Shown: positions 47,712-57,775 of the stretch, one piece after another | Layout: every line of letters starts with the position of its first letter | Numbering within the stretch: the first letter of the stretch is position 1 | Assembly: GCF_019104725.1 (NCBI RefSeq) | Contig: NZ_JAHRXF010000001.1 | Coordinates: 248,001 to 312,000 of the forward strand | Length of the DNA stretch: 64,000 nucleotides | Source of the DNA: Streptomyces corallincola | GTDB taxonomy: Bacteria; Actinomycetota; Actinomycetes; Streptomycetales; Streptomycetaceae | Direction of reading: 5' to 3' | Notes under the pieces: generated by a model | Seen by the model: the letters and a program-made list of their open reading frames with translations, nothing else | Told to the model about the DNA's origin: nothing | Database searches by the model: none | Translations under genes and position numbers: made by a program

Positions 47712-48974
47712 GTGAAGGTCGTCTGTGTCGGAGGCGGGCCGGGCGGCCTGTACCTCGCCATCCTGCTCAAGCGGCAGGACCCGTCCCACGACATCACCGT
47801 CCACGAGCGCTGCGCCGAGGGCGCCACGTACGGCTGGGGCGTGACCTACTGGCGCGGTCTGCTGGACCGGCTGCACGCCCTCGACCCCGAGTCGGCCCGC
47901 GCCGTCGAGGACGCCTCGGTGCGCTGGGACCAGGGTGTCGCCCACATCGGGGACCGGCTCACCCGGCAGCCCGGCGACACCGGCCACGGCATCGGCCGGC
48001 ACCGGCTGCTGAAGATCCTCGCCGACCGCGCCCGCGAGCTGGGCGTCCGTGTCGAGTTCGAGAGCGGCGTCGGCGCGGACGCCGTGCCGGACGCGGATCT
48101 GGTCGTCGCCGCCGACGGGGTGCACAGCGCCCTGCGCACCGCGCACGCCGACCACCACGGCACCCGGCTCACCGAGGGGCGCAACCCCTACATCTGGCTC
48201 GGCACCACCAAGGTCTTCGACGCGTTCACCTTCGCCTTCGCGGAGACGGAGCACGGCTGGATCTGGGCCTACGGCTACCCCTACGACGACGAGCACAGCA
48301 CCTGCGTCGTGGAGTGCGCCCCCGGGACACTCGCCGGACTCGGCCTGGACGCCGCCGACGAGGGCGAGGGGCTCGCCCTGCTGGAGAAGCTGTTCGCCGG
48401 GATTCTGGACGGACATCCCCTGCTCGCGGGGTCCTCCGCCGGGGCTCCCTCGGCCGGGTCCGCCTCGGCCTCCTCCGCAGGGTCCGCTTCGGCCGCGTCC
48501 TCCGGCGCCGGAGCCCGCTGGCTGCGGTTCCGCACGGTCACCAACCGCTCCTGGCACCACGGCAACACCGTCCTGCTCGGGGACGCCGCCCACACCACGC
48601 ACTACTCCATCGGCGCCGGTACCACCCTCGCCCTGGAGGACGCCATGTGCCTCGCGGACGCCCTCGGCACCCACTCCTCGGTGCCCGCCGCGCTGGCCGA
48701 CTACGGGGCCCGGCGCCGTGCGGAACTGCTCTCCGCGCAGAGCGCCGCCCGGCACAGCGCCCAGTGGTACGAACACCTGCCCCGCTACATCGGCCTGCCC
48801 CCGCACCGCATGTTCGCCCTGCTCGGCCAGCGCCACTCGCCCCTGCTGCCGTACGTCCCGCCGCAGCTCTACTACGGCCTCGACCGGGCCGTGGGACGCC
48901 TTGAGGTGCTGCGCCGCCTCAAGCGCTGGGCGGGACCCCGCGCGGCCCGCGCCCTTCAGGGGCGCCGGAGCTAG
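47712..48974 (+). CDS. FAD-dependent aromatic monooxygenase-like protein
   Basis: Flavoprotein hydroxylase-type protein of 420 aa. FAD motif VVCVGGGPGGLYLAILLKRQ is followed by VHERCAEGATYGWGV. DADLVVAADGVHSALR is the DG-type NAD(P)H/FAD motif, and NTVLLGDAAHTTHYSIGAGT is the GD motif. The ATYGWGV region resembles salicylyl-CoA 5-hydroxylase N-terminal halves, although here the C-terminal partner domain is absent. Residues about 239-268 are an Ala/Ser/Gly repeat tract that interrupts the fold and is probably an expandable insertion. GTG at 47712. The substrate is unknown. Confidence 0.85.
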   Translation: MKVVCVGGGPGGLYLAILLKRQDPSHDITVHERCAEGATYGWGVTYWRGLLDRLHALDPESARAVEDASVRWDQGVAHIGDRLTRQPGDTGHGIGRHRLLKILADRARELGVRVEFESGVGADAVPDADLVVAADGVHSALRTAHADHHGTRLTEGRNPYIWLGTTKVFDAFTFAFAETEHGWIWAYGYPYDDEHSTCVVECAPGTLAGLGLDAADEGEGLALLEKLFAGILDGHPLLAGSSAGAPSAGSASASSAGSASAASSGAGARWLRFRTVTNRSWHHGNTVLLGDAAHTTHYSIGAGTTLALEDAMCLADALGTHSSVPAALADYGARRRAELLSAQSAARHSAQWYEHLPRYIGLPPHRMFALLGQRHSPLLPYVPPQLYYGLDRAVGRLEVLRRLKRWAGPRAARALQGRRS

Positions 48975-48992
48975 GACCTCGGGTCCGCCGCG

Positions 48993-49022
48993 GCGCACGC
49001 CCCCCGCGCTCCGGGCGTGCGC
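48993..49022 (+). terminator. Monooxygenase terminator
   Basis: GCGCACGCCC (48993-49002) and GGGCGTGCGC (49013-49022) form a perfect 10-bp stem with a 10-nt loop, 19 bp past the stop. Confidence 0.75.
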
Positions 49023-49045
49023 GAGGTCACGGAATCCCCGCTTTG

Positions 49046-49085
49046 GTGAAAGGGTATTCACTCGTTAGGGTGAATGGTCATTCAC
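49046..49085. promoter_or_regulatory. Four-half-site TetR-type operator upstream of the MFS gene
   Basis: GTGAA (49046), ATTCAC (49056), GTGAAT (49070) and ATTCAC (49080) alternate in orientation. The last two form GTGAATG-GT-CATTCAC, a perfect 7+2+7 palindrome at 49070-49085, ending 27 bp before the MFS start. The downstream TetR gene is the obvious candidate binder. Confidence 0.75.
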
Positions 49086-49112
49086 CTCAGCAGAGAGTCC
49101 GCAGGAGCGCCG

Positions 49113-50606
49113 ATGGACCAGCCCGCCCCCGCAACCCCGCAGTCCGGCCCACCGGACACCGCGCCCCGGCTGCGGGACCGCCTCACCATCCCGGTGCTGG
49201 CGTCGGGCGGCATCCTGATGGCCGTCATGCAGACGGTCGTCGTCCCGCTGCTCCCGGACCTGCCCCGGCTCACCCACTCGTCGGCCGCGGCCGTCTCCTG
49301 GATGGTGACGGCGACCCTGCTCTCCGGCGCGGTGCTCACCCCGGTGCTGGGCCGGGCCGGAGACATGTACGGCAAGCGCCGGGTGCTGACCTCCGCGCTC
49401 GTCCTGATGACGGTCGGCTCGGTGCTGTGCGCCCTGTCGTCCGACATCCGGGTGCTCATCGCCGCCCGCGCCCTCCAGGGCGCCGCCGCCTCCGTGGTCC
49501 CGCTGTCCATCAGCATCCTGCGTGACGAACTCCCGCCCGAGCGGCGGGGGTCGGCGGTCGCCTTCATGAGCTCCACCGTCGGCATCGGAGCGGCGCTCGG
49601 TTTGCCGCTGGCCGCGCTGGTCGTGCAGTACGCCGACTGGCACACCATGTTCTGGCTGACCAGCCTGCTCGGGGCGGTCGTCGCCGGGGCCACCTGGTGG
49701 GCCGTCAGGGAGTCCCCGGTGCGCGAGCCCGGCCGGTTCGACGTGGTCGGCGCCCTCGGGATCGCGGTCGGACTGGTCTGCCTGCTGATGGGCGTCTCGC
49801 AGGGCGGCCAGTGGGGCTGGACCAGCCCCGCGGTCCTCGGGCTGTTCGCCGCCTCCGTCGTCGTCCTCGCCCTGTGGTGGTGGCACCAACTGCGCACCGA
49901 GCGGCCCCTGGTGGACCTCCGCCTGGTCACCCGGCCGCGTGTCGGCCTCTCCCATGTGGCCGCGCTGCTCACCGGGTTCGCGTTCTACGCCAACTCGCTG
50001 GTCACCGCGCAGCTCGTCCAGGAGCCGAGAGCCAGCGGCTACGGACTCGGCCTGTCCATCGTCGCCACCGGTCTGTGCCTGCTGCCCGGCGGGGTGACCA
50101 TGCTGCTCTTCTCGCCGCTGTCCGCCCGGATCTCCGCCCGCCGCGGCCCGCGGGTCACCCTGGCGCTCGGCGCCGCCGTCATCGCCTGCGGCTACGCGCT
50201 GCGCATCGTGGACAGCCGCGACCTGTGGATGATCATCCTGGGCGCCACCGTGGTCGCCACCGGCACCACGCTCGCCTACTCCGCGCTGCCCACCCTGATC
50301 CTGCGCGCCGTCCCCGCGGCCCAGACCGCCTCCTCCAACGGCGTCAACGTCCTGATGCGCACCATCGGCCAGGCCGCCTCCAGCGCTGTCGTCGCCGCCG
50401 TGCTCGTCCACCACACCAGCCTGGTCGGCGGTGCCCCGGTGGCCACGCTGCACGGATACCTGCTCGCCTTCGGCATCGCCGGTGCGGTCGCGCTGTTCGC
50501 CTGTGCCGCCGCGCTGTCCATCCCCGGTGACGGACCCGCGCGCGGCATCCGGCGCGCCGGGGGCGGCGACCGCGTGGTCCGGGACGAGGCACTGGAAGGA
50601 GCGTGA
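49113..50606 (+). CDS. MFS drug-efflux transporter (DHA2, 14-TMS type)
   Basis: Proton-driven efflux protein of 497 aa with about 14 hydrophobic segments. The loop 2-3 motif A is GRAGDMYGKRRVL; motif C-like GIGAALGLPLAALVV is in segment 5. This fits the DHA2 drug:H+ antiporter group. ATG at 49113 is preceded by AGGAG. The TetR gene begins at 50603, overlapping the stop (GTGA), so the two are translationally coupled and presumably autoregulated through the four-half-site operator upstream. The exported compound is unknown; it may be a local metabolite or an external antibiotic. Confidence 0.92.
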   Translation: MDQPAPATPQSGPPDTAPRLRDRLTIPVLASGGILMAVMQTVVVPLLPDLPRLTHSSAAAVSWMVTATLLSGAVLTPVLGRAGDMYGKRRVLTSALVLMTVGSVLCALSSDIRVLIAARALQGAAASVVPLSISILRDELPPERRGSAVAFMSSTVGIGAALGLPLAALVVQYADWHTMFWLTSLLGAVVAGATWWAVRESPVREPGRFDVVGALGIAVGLVCLLMGVSQGGQWGWTSPAVLGLFAASVVVLALWWWHQLRTERPLVDLRLVTRPRVGLSHVAALLTGFAFYANSLVTAQLVQEPRASGYGLGLSIVATGLCLLPGGVTMLLFSPLSARISARRGPRVTLALGAAVIACGYALRIVDSRDLWMIILGATVVATGTTLAYSALPTLILRAVPAAQTASSNGVNVLMRTIGQAASSAVVAAVLVHHTSLVGGAPVATLHGYLLAFGIAGAVALFACAAALSIPGDGPARGIRRAGGGDRVVRDEALEGA

Positions 50607-51301
50607 GCGCCGTGCCCGTCCCCGCCGGACACCCCGAAGCCCCCGGGCCCGCCCCGGCCGGACGGCCCGAGGCCCCCGGGCCCACCGCGACCGCCCCCGC
50701 CGGACGGTCCGCCTCCGCCGCCGAGGAGGCGGGGGCGCCGGTCCGCCGGGACGCCGAGGCCACCCGGACGGCGATCCTGCGCGCCGCCCGGCACCTGCTG
50801 GCCCGGCACGCGCACGCCGACATCACCCTGAAGGCCGTGGCCGAGCGCGCCGGGGTCAGCCCGCCGCTGATCCTCAAGTACTTCGGCAACAAGGACGCCC
50901 TGTTCGCCCGTGTCATGTCCTTCGACACCGACGCCGACGACCTGCTCGACGCGCCCCTGGACCGCCTCGGCCGCCACATGGTCCGCCATGTGCTGGCCAG
51001 CCAGCGCGACCGGGGCACCGACCCGTTGCTGCGCATCGCCTTCGCCCCGCTGCACGGCGACCACGGCGACATCCTGCGCGCCAACTTCCGCGCCCAGGTC
51101 ACCGACCGGCTCGCCGCCCGCCTCACCGGCCCGGAACCCGGTCTGCGCGCCGAACTCGCCGTGGCCGCCCTGCTCGGACTCGGCGTCATGTACGGCGTGG
51201 CGCGCGGCCCGCACCTGCGCGCCACCGGCCTCGACGCCGTCGTGGACCGCTGTGGACCGCTCGTACAGCGGTATCTGACGCCCGGCGCGCCGGGGGAGTG
51301 A
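50603..51301 (+). CDS. TetR family regulator with repetitive N-terminal tail
   Basis: 232-aa repressor-type protein. The HTH lies at about 52-98 (TRTAILRAARHLLARHAHAD, then GVSPPLILKYFGNKDALF), with a helical ligand-binding domain after it (the pattern of TetR_C_33-like proteins, GVMYGVARGPHLRATG). The first 47 residues are a Pro/Ala/Gly tail with the decapeptide PAGHPEAPGP almost repeated as PAGRPEAPGP, so the true start may be internal, although GTG at 50603 gives a coupled overlap with the MFS stop. Probable local regulator of the efflux operon. Confidence 0.9.
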   Translation: MSAVPVPAGHPEAPGPAPAGRPEAPGPTATAPAGRSASAAEEAGAPVRRDAEATRTAILRAARHLLARHAHADITLKAVAERAGVSPPLILKYFGNKDALFARVMSFDTDADDLLDAPLDRLGRHMVRHVLASQRDRGTDPLLRIAFAPLHGDHGDILRANFRAQVTDRLAARLTGPEPGLRAELAVAALLGLGVMYGVARGPHLRATGLDAVVDRCGPLVQRYLTPGAPGE

Positions 51302-51305
51302 GCGG

Positions 51306-51338
51306 GGAACCGGTCCCCCTGCCGGAGGGACCGGTTCC
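51306..51338 (+). terminator. Efflux operon terminator
   Basis: GGAACCGGTCCC (51306-51317) and GGGACCGGTTCC (51327-51338), a perfect 12-bp stem with a 9-nt loop, just past the TetR stop at 51301. Confidence 0.85.
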
Positions 51339-51371
51339 ACACCGGGCGCCCCCTGATGACACACTGACCGC

Positions 51372-52355
51372 ATGGACGAACGTGTGATGGACAGGTCGGG
51401 TCAGTGGGCGTCGGTCGTCGGGCTCGGCACCTGGCAGCTCGGCGCCGACTGGGGCGAGGTGGACGACAAGGAAGCCCTGTCGGTGCTGGAGGCGGCGGCC
51501 GAGTCCGGGGTGACCTTCTTCGACACCGCCGACGTGTACGGCGACGGACGCAGCGAGTCCACCATCGCCTCCTTCCTCAGCGGGCGCCCCGACCAGCACG
51601 TGCTGGTCGCCACCAAGATGGGCCGCCGTGTCGAGCAGCTCCCGGAGAACTACGTCCTCGCCAACTTCCGCGAGTGGAACGACCGTTCGCGCCGCAACCT
51701 CGGTGTGGACCGGATCGACCTGGTGCAGTTGCACTGCCCGCCCACCCCGGTCTACTCCTCGGACGCGGTGTTCGACGCGCTCGACACCCTGGTCGAGGAG
51801 GAGCGGATCGCCGCGTACGGCGTCAGCGTCGAGACCTGCGCGGAGGCGCTGACCGCCATCGCCCGCCCGAACGTGGCGAGCGTGCAGATCATCCTCAACC
51901 CGTTCCGGATGAAGCCGCTGCTGGAGGTGCTGCCCGCCGCGCGCGCCGCCGGGGTCGGCATCATCGCCCGCGTTCCGCTCGCCTCCGGCCTGCTGTCCGG
52001 CAAGTACACCAAGGACACGGTGTTCGCGGCCGACGACCACCGCACCTACAACCGGCACGGCGAGGCGTTCGACCAGGGCGAGACCTTCTCCGGCGTGGAC
52101 TACGCGACCGGGGTGGAGGCCGCCGCCGAGTTCGCCGCGCTCGCCCCCGAGGGCTACACCCCGGCGCAGCTCGCCCTGCGCTGGATCATCGAGCAGCCCG
52201 GCGTGACCACGGTCATCCCCGGCGCCCGCAACCCCGCGCAGGCCCGCGCCAACGCCGAGGCGGCCAAGCTGCCCGCGCTGTCCGCCGAGACCCACGCGGC
52301 GATCCGCGACCTCTACGACCGCCGTATCAAGTCCCAGGTCGAGAACCGCTGGTGA
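51372..52355 (+). CDS. Aldo/keto reductase
   Basis: 327-aa TIM-barrel reductase. ASVVGLGTWQLGADWGEVDD, FFDTADVYGDGRSESTIASF (Asp and Tyr), LVATKMGRR (Lys) and DLVQLHCPPTP (His) give a complete catalytic tetrad. The C-terminal cofactor-binding part reads TTVIPGARNPAQARANAEA. ATG 51372; an internal ATG at MDRSGQ is less likely. It stands between two strong hairpins, so it is monocistronic. The substrate is unknown. This is the third AKR in the window and resembles the YajO/PhlD-type group. Confidence 0.9.
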   Translation: MDERVMDRSGQWASVVGLGTWQLGADWGEVDDKEALSVLEAAAESGVTFFDTADVYGDGRSESTIASFLSGRPDQHVLVATKMGRRVEQLPENYVLANFREWNDRSRRNLGVDRIDLVQLHCPPTPVYSSDAVFDALDTLVEEERIAAYGVSVETCAEALTAIARPNVASVQIILNPFRMKPLLEVLPAARAAGVGIIARVPLASGLLSGKYTKDTVFAADDHRTYNRHGEAFDQGETFSGVDYATGVEAAAEFAALAPEGYTPAQLALRWIIEQPGVTTVIPGARNPAQARANAEAAKLPALSAETHAAIRDLYDRRIKSQVENRW

Positions 52356-52363
52356 CCTCCCGG

Positions 52364-52390
52364 CCGGGCGCCCGTTTGAAGGGCGCCCGG
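52364..52390 (+). terminator. Aldo/keto reductase terminator
   Basis: CCGGGCGCCC (52364-52373), loop GTTTGAA, GGGCGCCCGG (52381-52390), 8 bp past the stop. The following DUF6328 gene starts only 18 bp later, so some read-through may occur. Confidence 0.8.
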
Positions 52391-52408
52391 CGGGTAATCC
52401 AGTACCGC

Positions 52409-52909
52409 ATGACGCAGCAGGAGCCGCACCGGGGGCGGGACGAGACGGCGGAGGAACAGGCCGACCGCAAGTGGGGTGAGCTGATCCAGGAGGTCCGGGT
52501 CGCGCAGACCGGGGTGCAGATCCTCTTCGCCTTCCTGCTGACGGTCGTCTTCCAGCAGAAGTACGCCGACCTCGGCACCACCGACCGGACCATCCACCTG
52601 GTCACCGTGGTCCTCGGCGCCTTTACCACCGGTGCCCTGATCGGCCCGGTCTCCCTGCACCGGCTGGTCTCCGGCCACCGGGTGAAGCCGCAGGCGGTGC
52701 GGCTGGCGTCCGCGCTCACCTTCGTCGGCCTGGTCCTGCTGCTCCTCACCATGACCTCGGCCCTGCTGCTGATCCTGCGCGTGGCCACCCACAACGCCTA
52801 CGTGCCGTATCTGGTGAGCGGGGTCGTCGCCTGGTATCTGCTCTGCTGGTACGGGCTGCCGCTGTGGGCGCGCCGCCGGAACACCGGCCCGACCGCCGAG
52901 GACGGCTGA
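52409..52909 (+). CDS. DUF6328 family membrane protein
   Basis: 166-aa integral membrane protein with four hydrophobic helices: VAQTGVQILFAFLLTVVF, RTIHLVTVVLGAFTTGALIG, ALTFVGLVLLLLTMTSALLL and YVPYLVSGVVAWYLLCWYGL. The hydrophilic N terminus contains RDETAEEQADRKWGELIQEV, which is characteristic of this actinobacterial family. The role is unknown. ATG 52409 lies directly behind the terminator stem of the preceding gene, without a clear ribosome site. It converges with the DUF2238 gene (7 bp between stops). Confidence 0.8.
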   Translation: MTQQEPHRGRDETAEEQADRKWGELIQEVRVAQTGVQILFAFLLTVVFQQKYADLGTTDRTIHLVTVVLGAFTTGALIGPVSLHRLVSGHRVKPQAVRLASALTFVGLVLLLLTMTSALLLILRVATHNAYVPYLVSGVVAWYLLCWYGLPLWARRRNTGPTAEDG

Positions 52910-52916
52910 CGCGAGC

Positions 52917-53576
52917 TCATCCGCGGGCCGCCGTACGGGCCTCCAGCGCCGTGAGCTGCCGGTCGTGCACCCTGCTCAGCAGCAGCACGGACACCACCGC
53001 GCCGATCAGCGCGCAGAACATGTCCCACTGGGTGTCCCACACGTCCCCCTGGGTGGCGAGAAAGGCGTCCGCGCCGTGCCCGCCGATCAACGCGGCGGCC
53101 CACTCCAGGAGTTCGAAGCAGGCGCTGAACGCCAGGCAGGCGCAGACCGTGAGCGGTGCCAGCCAGCGGCTGCCCCGCAACGGCGAGGTCCGGCAGAGGA
53201 GTTCACGCACCAGGATCGCCGGGACGAAGCCCTGCACCAGGTGGCCGAAGCGGTCGTAGGGGTTGCGGGACAGGTGCAGCGCGTCCCGCACCCAGTCGCC
53301 CGCCGGGACCTGCGCGTACGTCCAGTGGCCGCCCGCCGCGAGGACCAGAGTGTGCGCGGCGAGCAGCCCGCACAGCAGCCCCGTCAGCGGGAAGCGGCGC
53401 CACAGCAGCAGCACCAGCGGCAGCCCGGCCAGCGCCCAGAACGTCTCCAGCAGCCAGGTCGTACGGTCACGCACGTCCCACGCGGACAGCGCGAGACCCC
53501 CGGCCGCCACCGCCGCGTAGACGACGGGCGGCACACGGCGCGGCAGGGGCGCGGGGGAGCGGAGTGCGGTGGTCAT
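52917..53576 (-). CDS. DUF2238/YjdF-like membrane protein
   Basis: 219-aa multi-spanning membrane protein, about six hydrophobic segments. The conserved family stretch LHLSRNPYDRFGHLVQGFVP, then AFSACFELLEWAAALIGG and GDVWDTQWDMFCALIGAV, identifies it as DUF2238. Several charged residues lie inside membrane segments, suggesting an enzymatic or transport function, but none is known. ATG 53576 follows AGGAG and is preferred over the 5' extension to 53660, which is Arg/Pro-rich. Confidence 0.88.
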   Translation of the reverse strand: MTTALRSPAPLPRRVPPVVYAAVAAGGLALSAWDVRDRTTWLLETFWALAGLPLVLLLWRRFPLTGLLCGLLAAHTLVLAAGGHWTYAQVPAGDWVRDALHLSRNPYDRFGHLVQGFVPAILVRELLCRTSPLRGSRWLAPLTVCACLAFSACFELLEWAAALIGGHGADAFLATQGDVWDTQWDMFCALIGAVVSVLLLSRVHDRQLTALEARTAARG

Positions 53577-53672
53577 CGGAAGACTCCTCGGTGTCCGGCC
53601 CGGACCCGGTGTCCGGCTGGAACGGGCCCCATCGTCGCCCCGTCCGGCGGGCGCCCGCATGAGTAGCCCGAC

Positions 53673-54098
53673 TCAGCCCGTGCTGAGGATGTCCGCCAGG
53701 AGTTCGTCCACCGGCACCTCTTCCCGGCCGGGCCGGACCACCTCGTGGGTCTCGCGCAGGAACGACTCCACGGCGGACGCCCACGCGAACACCACCGCGT
53801 GGTGGCGGCTGCCGTCCGGGCGGGCCCGCCCCAGGAACTCCATCCGCAGCTCCTGCCAGAGCCCGGTGCTCTCCGGGCGCAGCCGTACGTCCCCGATGCC
53901 GACCGGGCGGGTCAGTCCCTCGGCGAGCATCTCCCGGTCCAGCCGCCACTGGGCCAGCACCTGCCCGTCGTGCCCGAAGACGGCATTCACGGCGAACGGG
54001 TCGTCCACGTCGTAACTGAGGTGGGCGAGCACCGGGCAACGGCCGGTACCCTCCGTGCGGAGCTGGACCACCAGGGTCCTGTGCACGAATGCGTTCAC
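53673..54098 (-). CDS. SsgA-like protein (SALP), sporulation/cell division regulator
   Basis: 141-aa member of the actinomycete-specific SsgA-like family, small whirly-like-fold proteins guiding septum placement and wall remodelling during sporulation. It shows LAHLSYDVDDPFAVNAVFGH, VLAQWRLDREMLAEGLTRPV and GIGDVRLRP in the conserved order. The C terminus is divergent, as is normal. Which SALP (SsgA to SsgG) it is cannot be decided from sequence alone. GTG 54098 with GGAAGG upstream. It lies 96 bp upstream of the DUF2238 gene in the same direction. Confidence 0.9.
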   Translation of the reverse strand: MNAFVHRTLVVQLRTEGTGRCPVLAHLSYDVDDPFAVNAVFGHDGQVLAQWRLDREMLAEGLTRPVGIGDVRLRPESTGLWQELRMEFLGRARPDGSRHHAVVFAWASAVESFLRETHEVVRPGREEVPVDELLADILSTG

Positions 54099-54445
54099 GC
54101 GGGGGCCTTCCAGAGCGTCGGGGCGTAGAGGGCCCTAGTACCCGCTTCCGGCACAGGATGCTCACCCGTGCGAATGAATCCGAGGGCGATGGCGCCGACG
54201 ATGGCGGAGGTCACAGCGCGTCCGGTGTGATGAACTGCGCGGCGGCGAACGATCCGGTCGGGGCGGTCCGGCGTGCACACCGGCCGCCGCCCGGCCCGGC
54301 TCCCGCCGGTGCCGCCGTGCCGGTCGAAGGGGCGGGCGGGCTCTTCCTCGGCTCGGTGACGATCACGGGGTCCGCGTACCGTACGTCCGCCGGGGGGCCG
54401 GACTCTGTGCCCCCCCGGAATCCTGCCGTCGGCCCCGGCCGGGAC
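54099..54445. other. Intergenic region without a gene
   Basis: 347 bp between the minus-strand SsgA-like gene and the stop of the minus-strand dehydratase gene. It should contain the SsgA-like promoter; GGGTACT on the minus strand near 54137 resembles a SigB/SigF-type -10 element, without a clear -35. No repeats or genes recognised. Confidence 0.4.
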
Positions 54446-55405
54446 TTATAGCAGGCCGAACCCCTCCGCCCAGCCGAACAGTTCGGCGGGCGCGCTGTTG
54501 CCTCCGCAGACCACCAGGCCCAGGCGGGCGTCCTCGCCCACTCGGGCCAGTACCTGGCGGGCGGCGGGCAGGAGGCAGCCTGCCGCCGGTTCGGCCCAGA
54601 GCTTCGCGCGGTCCGCCAGGTCCAGGCAGCCCTGGACGGCGTCGCGGTCGGACACCACCAGGACCTCCTCGACGAGGGCCGAGACATGGGCGTAGGTCAG
54701 CGGGGCGACGGACGGCGCGCTGAGTGTCGTCACCAGGGAGGACACCGGCACGGGCCGTGGGCCGCCCGCGCGCAGGGCCGCCGACATGGCCTCGGCGCCC
54801 TCCGTCTCCACGCCCCACACCCGCACTCCGGGCCGCAGCGCGCGCAGCGCGGTCGCCACCCCGGCGATCAGACCGCCGCCGCCGACACTGACCAGGACAT
54901 CGGTCAACTCTCCCGCGTCCTCGGCCAGTTCCAGGCCGACCGTGCCCTGACCGGCGACCACCACCGGGTCGTCGAAGGGGTGCACCAGGGTCAGCCCCTC
55001 GTCCCGGAGCCGCAGGACGAGTTCGAAGGCGCTGTCCATGCCGTCGGTCAGCCGCACCGACGCGCCCGCCGCCTCGGTGAGTTCGCGGGAGCGGGCCGGG
55101 GCGGTGCGCGGCATCACCACGGTGGCCTTGACGTCCAGGGCCGCCGCCATTTCCGCGACGGCGACGGCGTGGTTGCCGCCACTGACCGCGACCACCCCGG
55201 CCGCCCGCTCGGCCCCGCTGAGCCCCAGCAGCGCGGCGACCGCGCCCCGCGCCTTGAACGAGCCGGTGCGCTGGAGGAGTTCGAGCTTGGCGGTGACCGG
55301 GACACCGAGCAGGCCGGTGAGACCGGGGCTCGGCACGGTCGGGGTGCGGACCACGTGCGGGGCGATGAGCGCGGCGGCGGTCCGGATGTCGGCGAGCGTG
55401 ATCAA
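54446..55405 (-). CDS. Threonine/serine dehydratase-like PLP enzyme
   Basis: 319-aa fold type II PLP enzyme. The Schiff-base Lys is in LLQRTGSFKARGA, SGGNHAVAVA contacts the cofactor, and VLVSVGGGGLIAGVATALRA is the Gly-rich phosphate loop. There is no C-terminal ACT domain, so it resembles catabolic threonine dehydratase or serine racemase rather than the isoleucine-inhibited IlvA. The TTG at 55405, with GGAAGG eight bases before it, is preferred; the extension to 55510 is Arg/Ser-rich. The AIM24 gene ends 43 bp upstream in the same direction, so they could be co-transcribed. Confidence 0.9.
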   Translation of the reverse strand: MITLADIRTAAALIAPHVVRTPTVPSPGLTGLLGVPVTAKLELLQRTGSFKARGAVAALLGLSGAERAAGVVAVSGGNHAVAVAEMAAALDVKATVVMPRTAPARSRELTEAAGASVRLTDGMDSAFELVLRLRDEGLTLVHPFDDPVVVAGQGTVGLELAEDAGELTDVLVSVGGGGLIAGVATALRALRPGVRVWGVETEGAEAMSAALRAGGPRPVPVSSLVTTLSAPSVAPLTYAHVSALVEEVLVVSDRDAVQGCLDLADRAKLWAEPAAGCLLPAARQVLARVGEDARLGLVVCGGNSAPAELFGWAEGFGLL

Positions 55406-55448
55406 CAGGTCGGCCTTCCGGGGGAGTTCAGGTCGTACGGGCGGGCTC

Positions 55449-56141
55449 TCAATGCTGCTGGACCTTCTGCGGGGTCGCCTCGCTCGGGCGGACCACGACG
55501 ACGCCCTCACCCCTGAGCGCGAGCTGCACGGCCTCCCCGGAGCCGCCGCGCAGCATCGACCCGAACGACTGCGAGCGGTGCAGCGACGTCTCCAGCGCCG
55601 CCGTCCAGCCGACCACCGCGTCCGTGTCCACGTACACCGGGTTCTCCGGCGAGACGGGTATCACCAGCGGGTTGCCCTCACAGGCCAGGCCGAGCCTGCC
55701 GTGCCCGCTGAACACGCTGTTGAACAGCCCGCCGCCCGCGACACCGGACCCCTTCACGGTCCTGATCTCGTACGACAGCGTGGCGTCGAAGCAGAGGACG
55801 TTGCGGCCGTTGACGGTGAACCGGTCGCCGGGCTCGACCTCGACGATGAAGCAGTTCTGCGCCTCGTGCGCGAACCACGCCTCGCCCTGCCCGCTGACCG
55901 TCATCAGCGGCAGCCCCTCACCGGTGACCGCCCGCTTGAGCATCCCGCCCACGCCCTGGCCCTTGCGCTCGAACCGCAGACCGCCCCGGAACGCGATCAT
56001 CGCGCCCTGCCGGGCGTACATCTCGCCGTTCACCACGTACCGCACGCACTTGGCGTTCTCGACGCTCATCCCGGCCTCGACGGCCGGACGGACCATGTAC
56101 TCGCTGGAGAAAAGATCACCCTTCATGCCGGGCATGGTCAC
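55449..56141 (-). CDS. AIM24 family protein
   Basis: 230-aa protein of the AIM24 (TRAP-like beta-barrel) family. It shows VVNGEMYARQGAMIAFRGGL, FVEVEPGD-type FIVEVEPGDRFTVNGRNVLC, GLFNSVFSGHGRLGLACEGN and AALETSLHRSQSFGSMLRGG in the standard order. The bacterial role is unknown; the family is named after a yeast mitochondrial protein. GTG at 56141 with GGGAGG at ideal spacing. Followed 43 bp later by the dehydratase gene. Confidence 0.9.
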   Translation of the reverse strand: MTMPGMKGDLFSSEYMVRPAVEAGMSVENAKCVRYVVNGEMYARQGAMIAFRGGLRFERKGQGVGGMLKRAVTGEGLPLMTVSGQGEAWFAHEAQNCFIVEVEPGDRFTVNGRNVLCFDATLSYEIRTVKGSGVAGGGLFNSVFSGHGRLGLACEGNPLVIPVSPENPVYVDTDAVVGWTAALETSLHRSQSFGSMLRGGSGEAVQLALRGEGVVVVRPSEATPQKVQQH

Positions 56142-56209
56142 CCGGAACCTCCCGCTCCGCCAAGCGGGTGACGCGTCGGCGGCAGCGGGGGTGCCGGGGT
56201 GCGGGGCGG

Positions 56210-57592
<1,383 letters not shown>

Positions 57593-57775
57593 TCACCCTC
57601 AGGCGGGCATCGTAAAGATTCGGCCTCCTCCGGCCGAAATCGATCATTCCGGGTTTACGTGGGCATGACCGGTCCGTCAAGGTGGCGCGGGGGGCCCGAC
57701 CAGCCTCCGGGCTGCCCAAGGGCGCCCAGTGCCAAGGCGGTTGGATCCCGACCGCTTTTTCCTCTAAGGACCATC

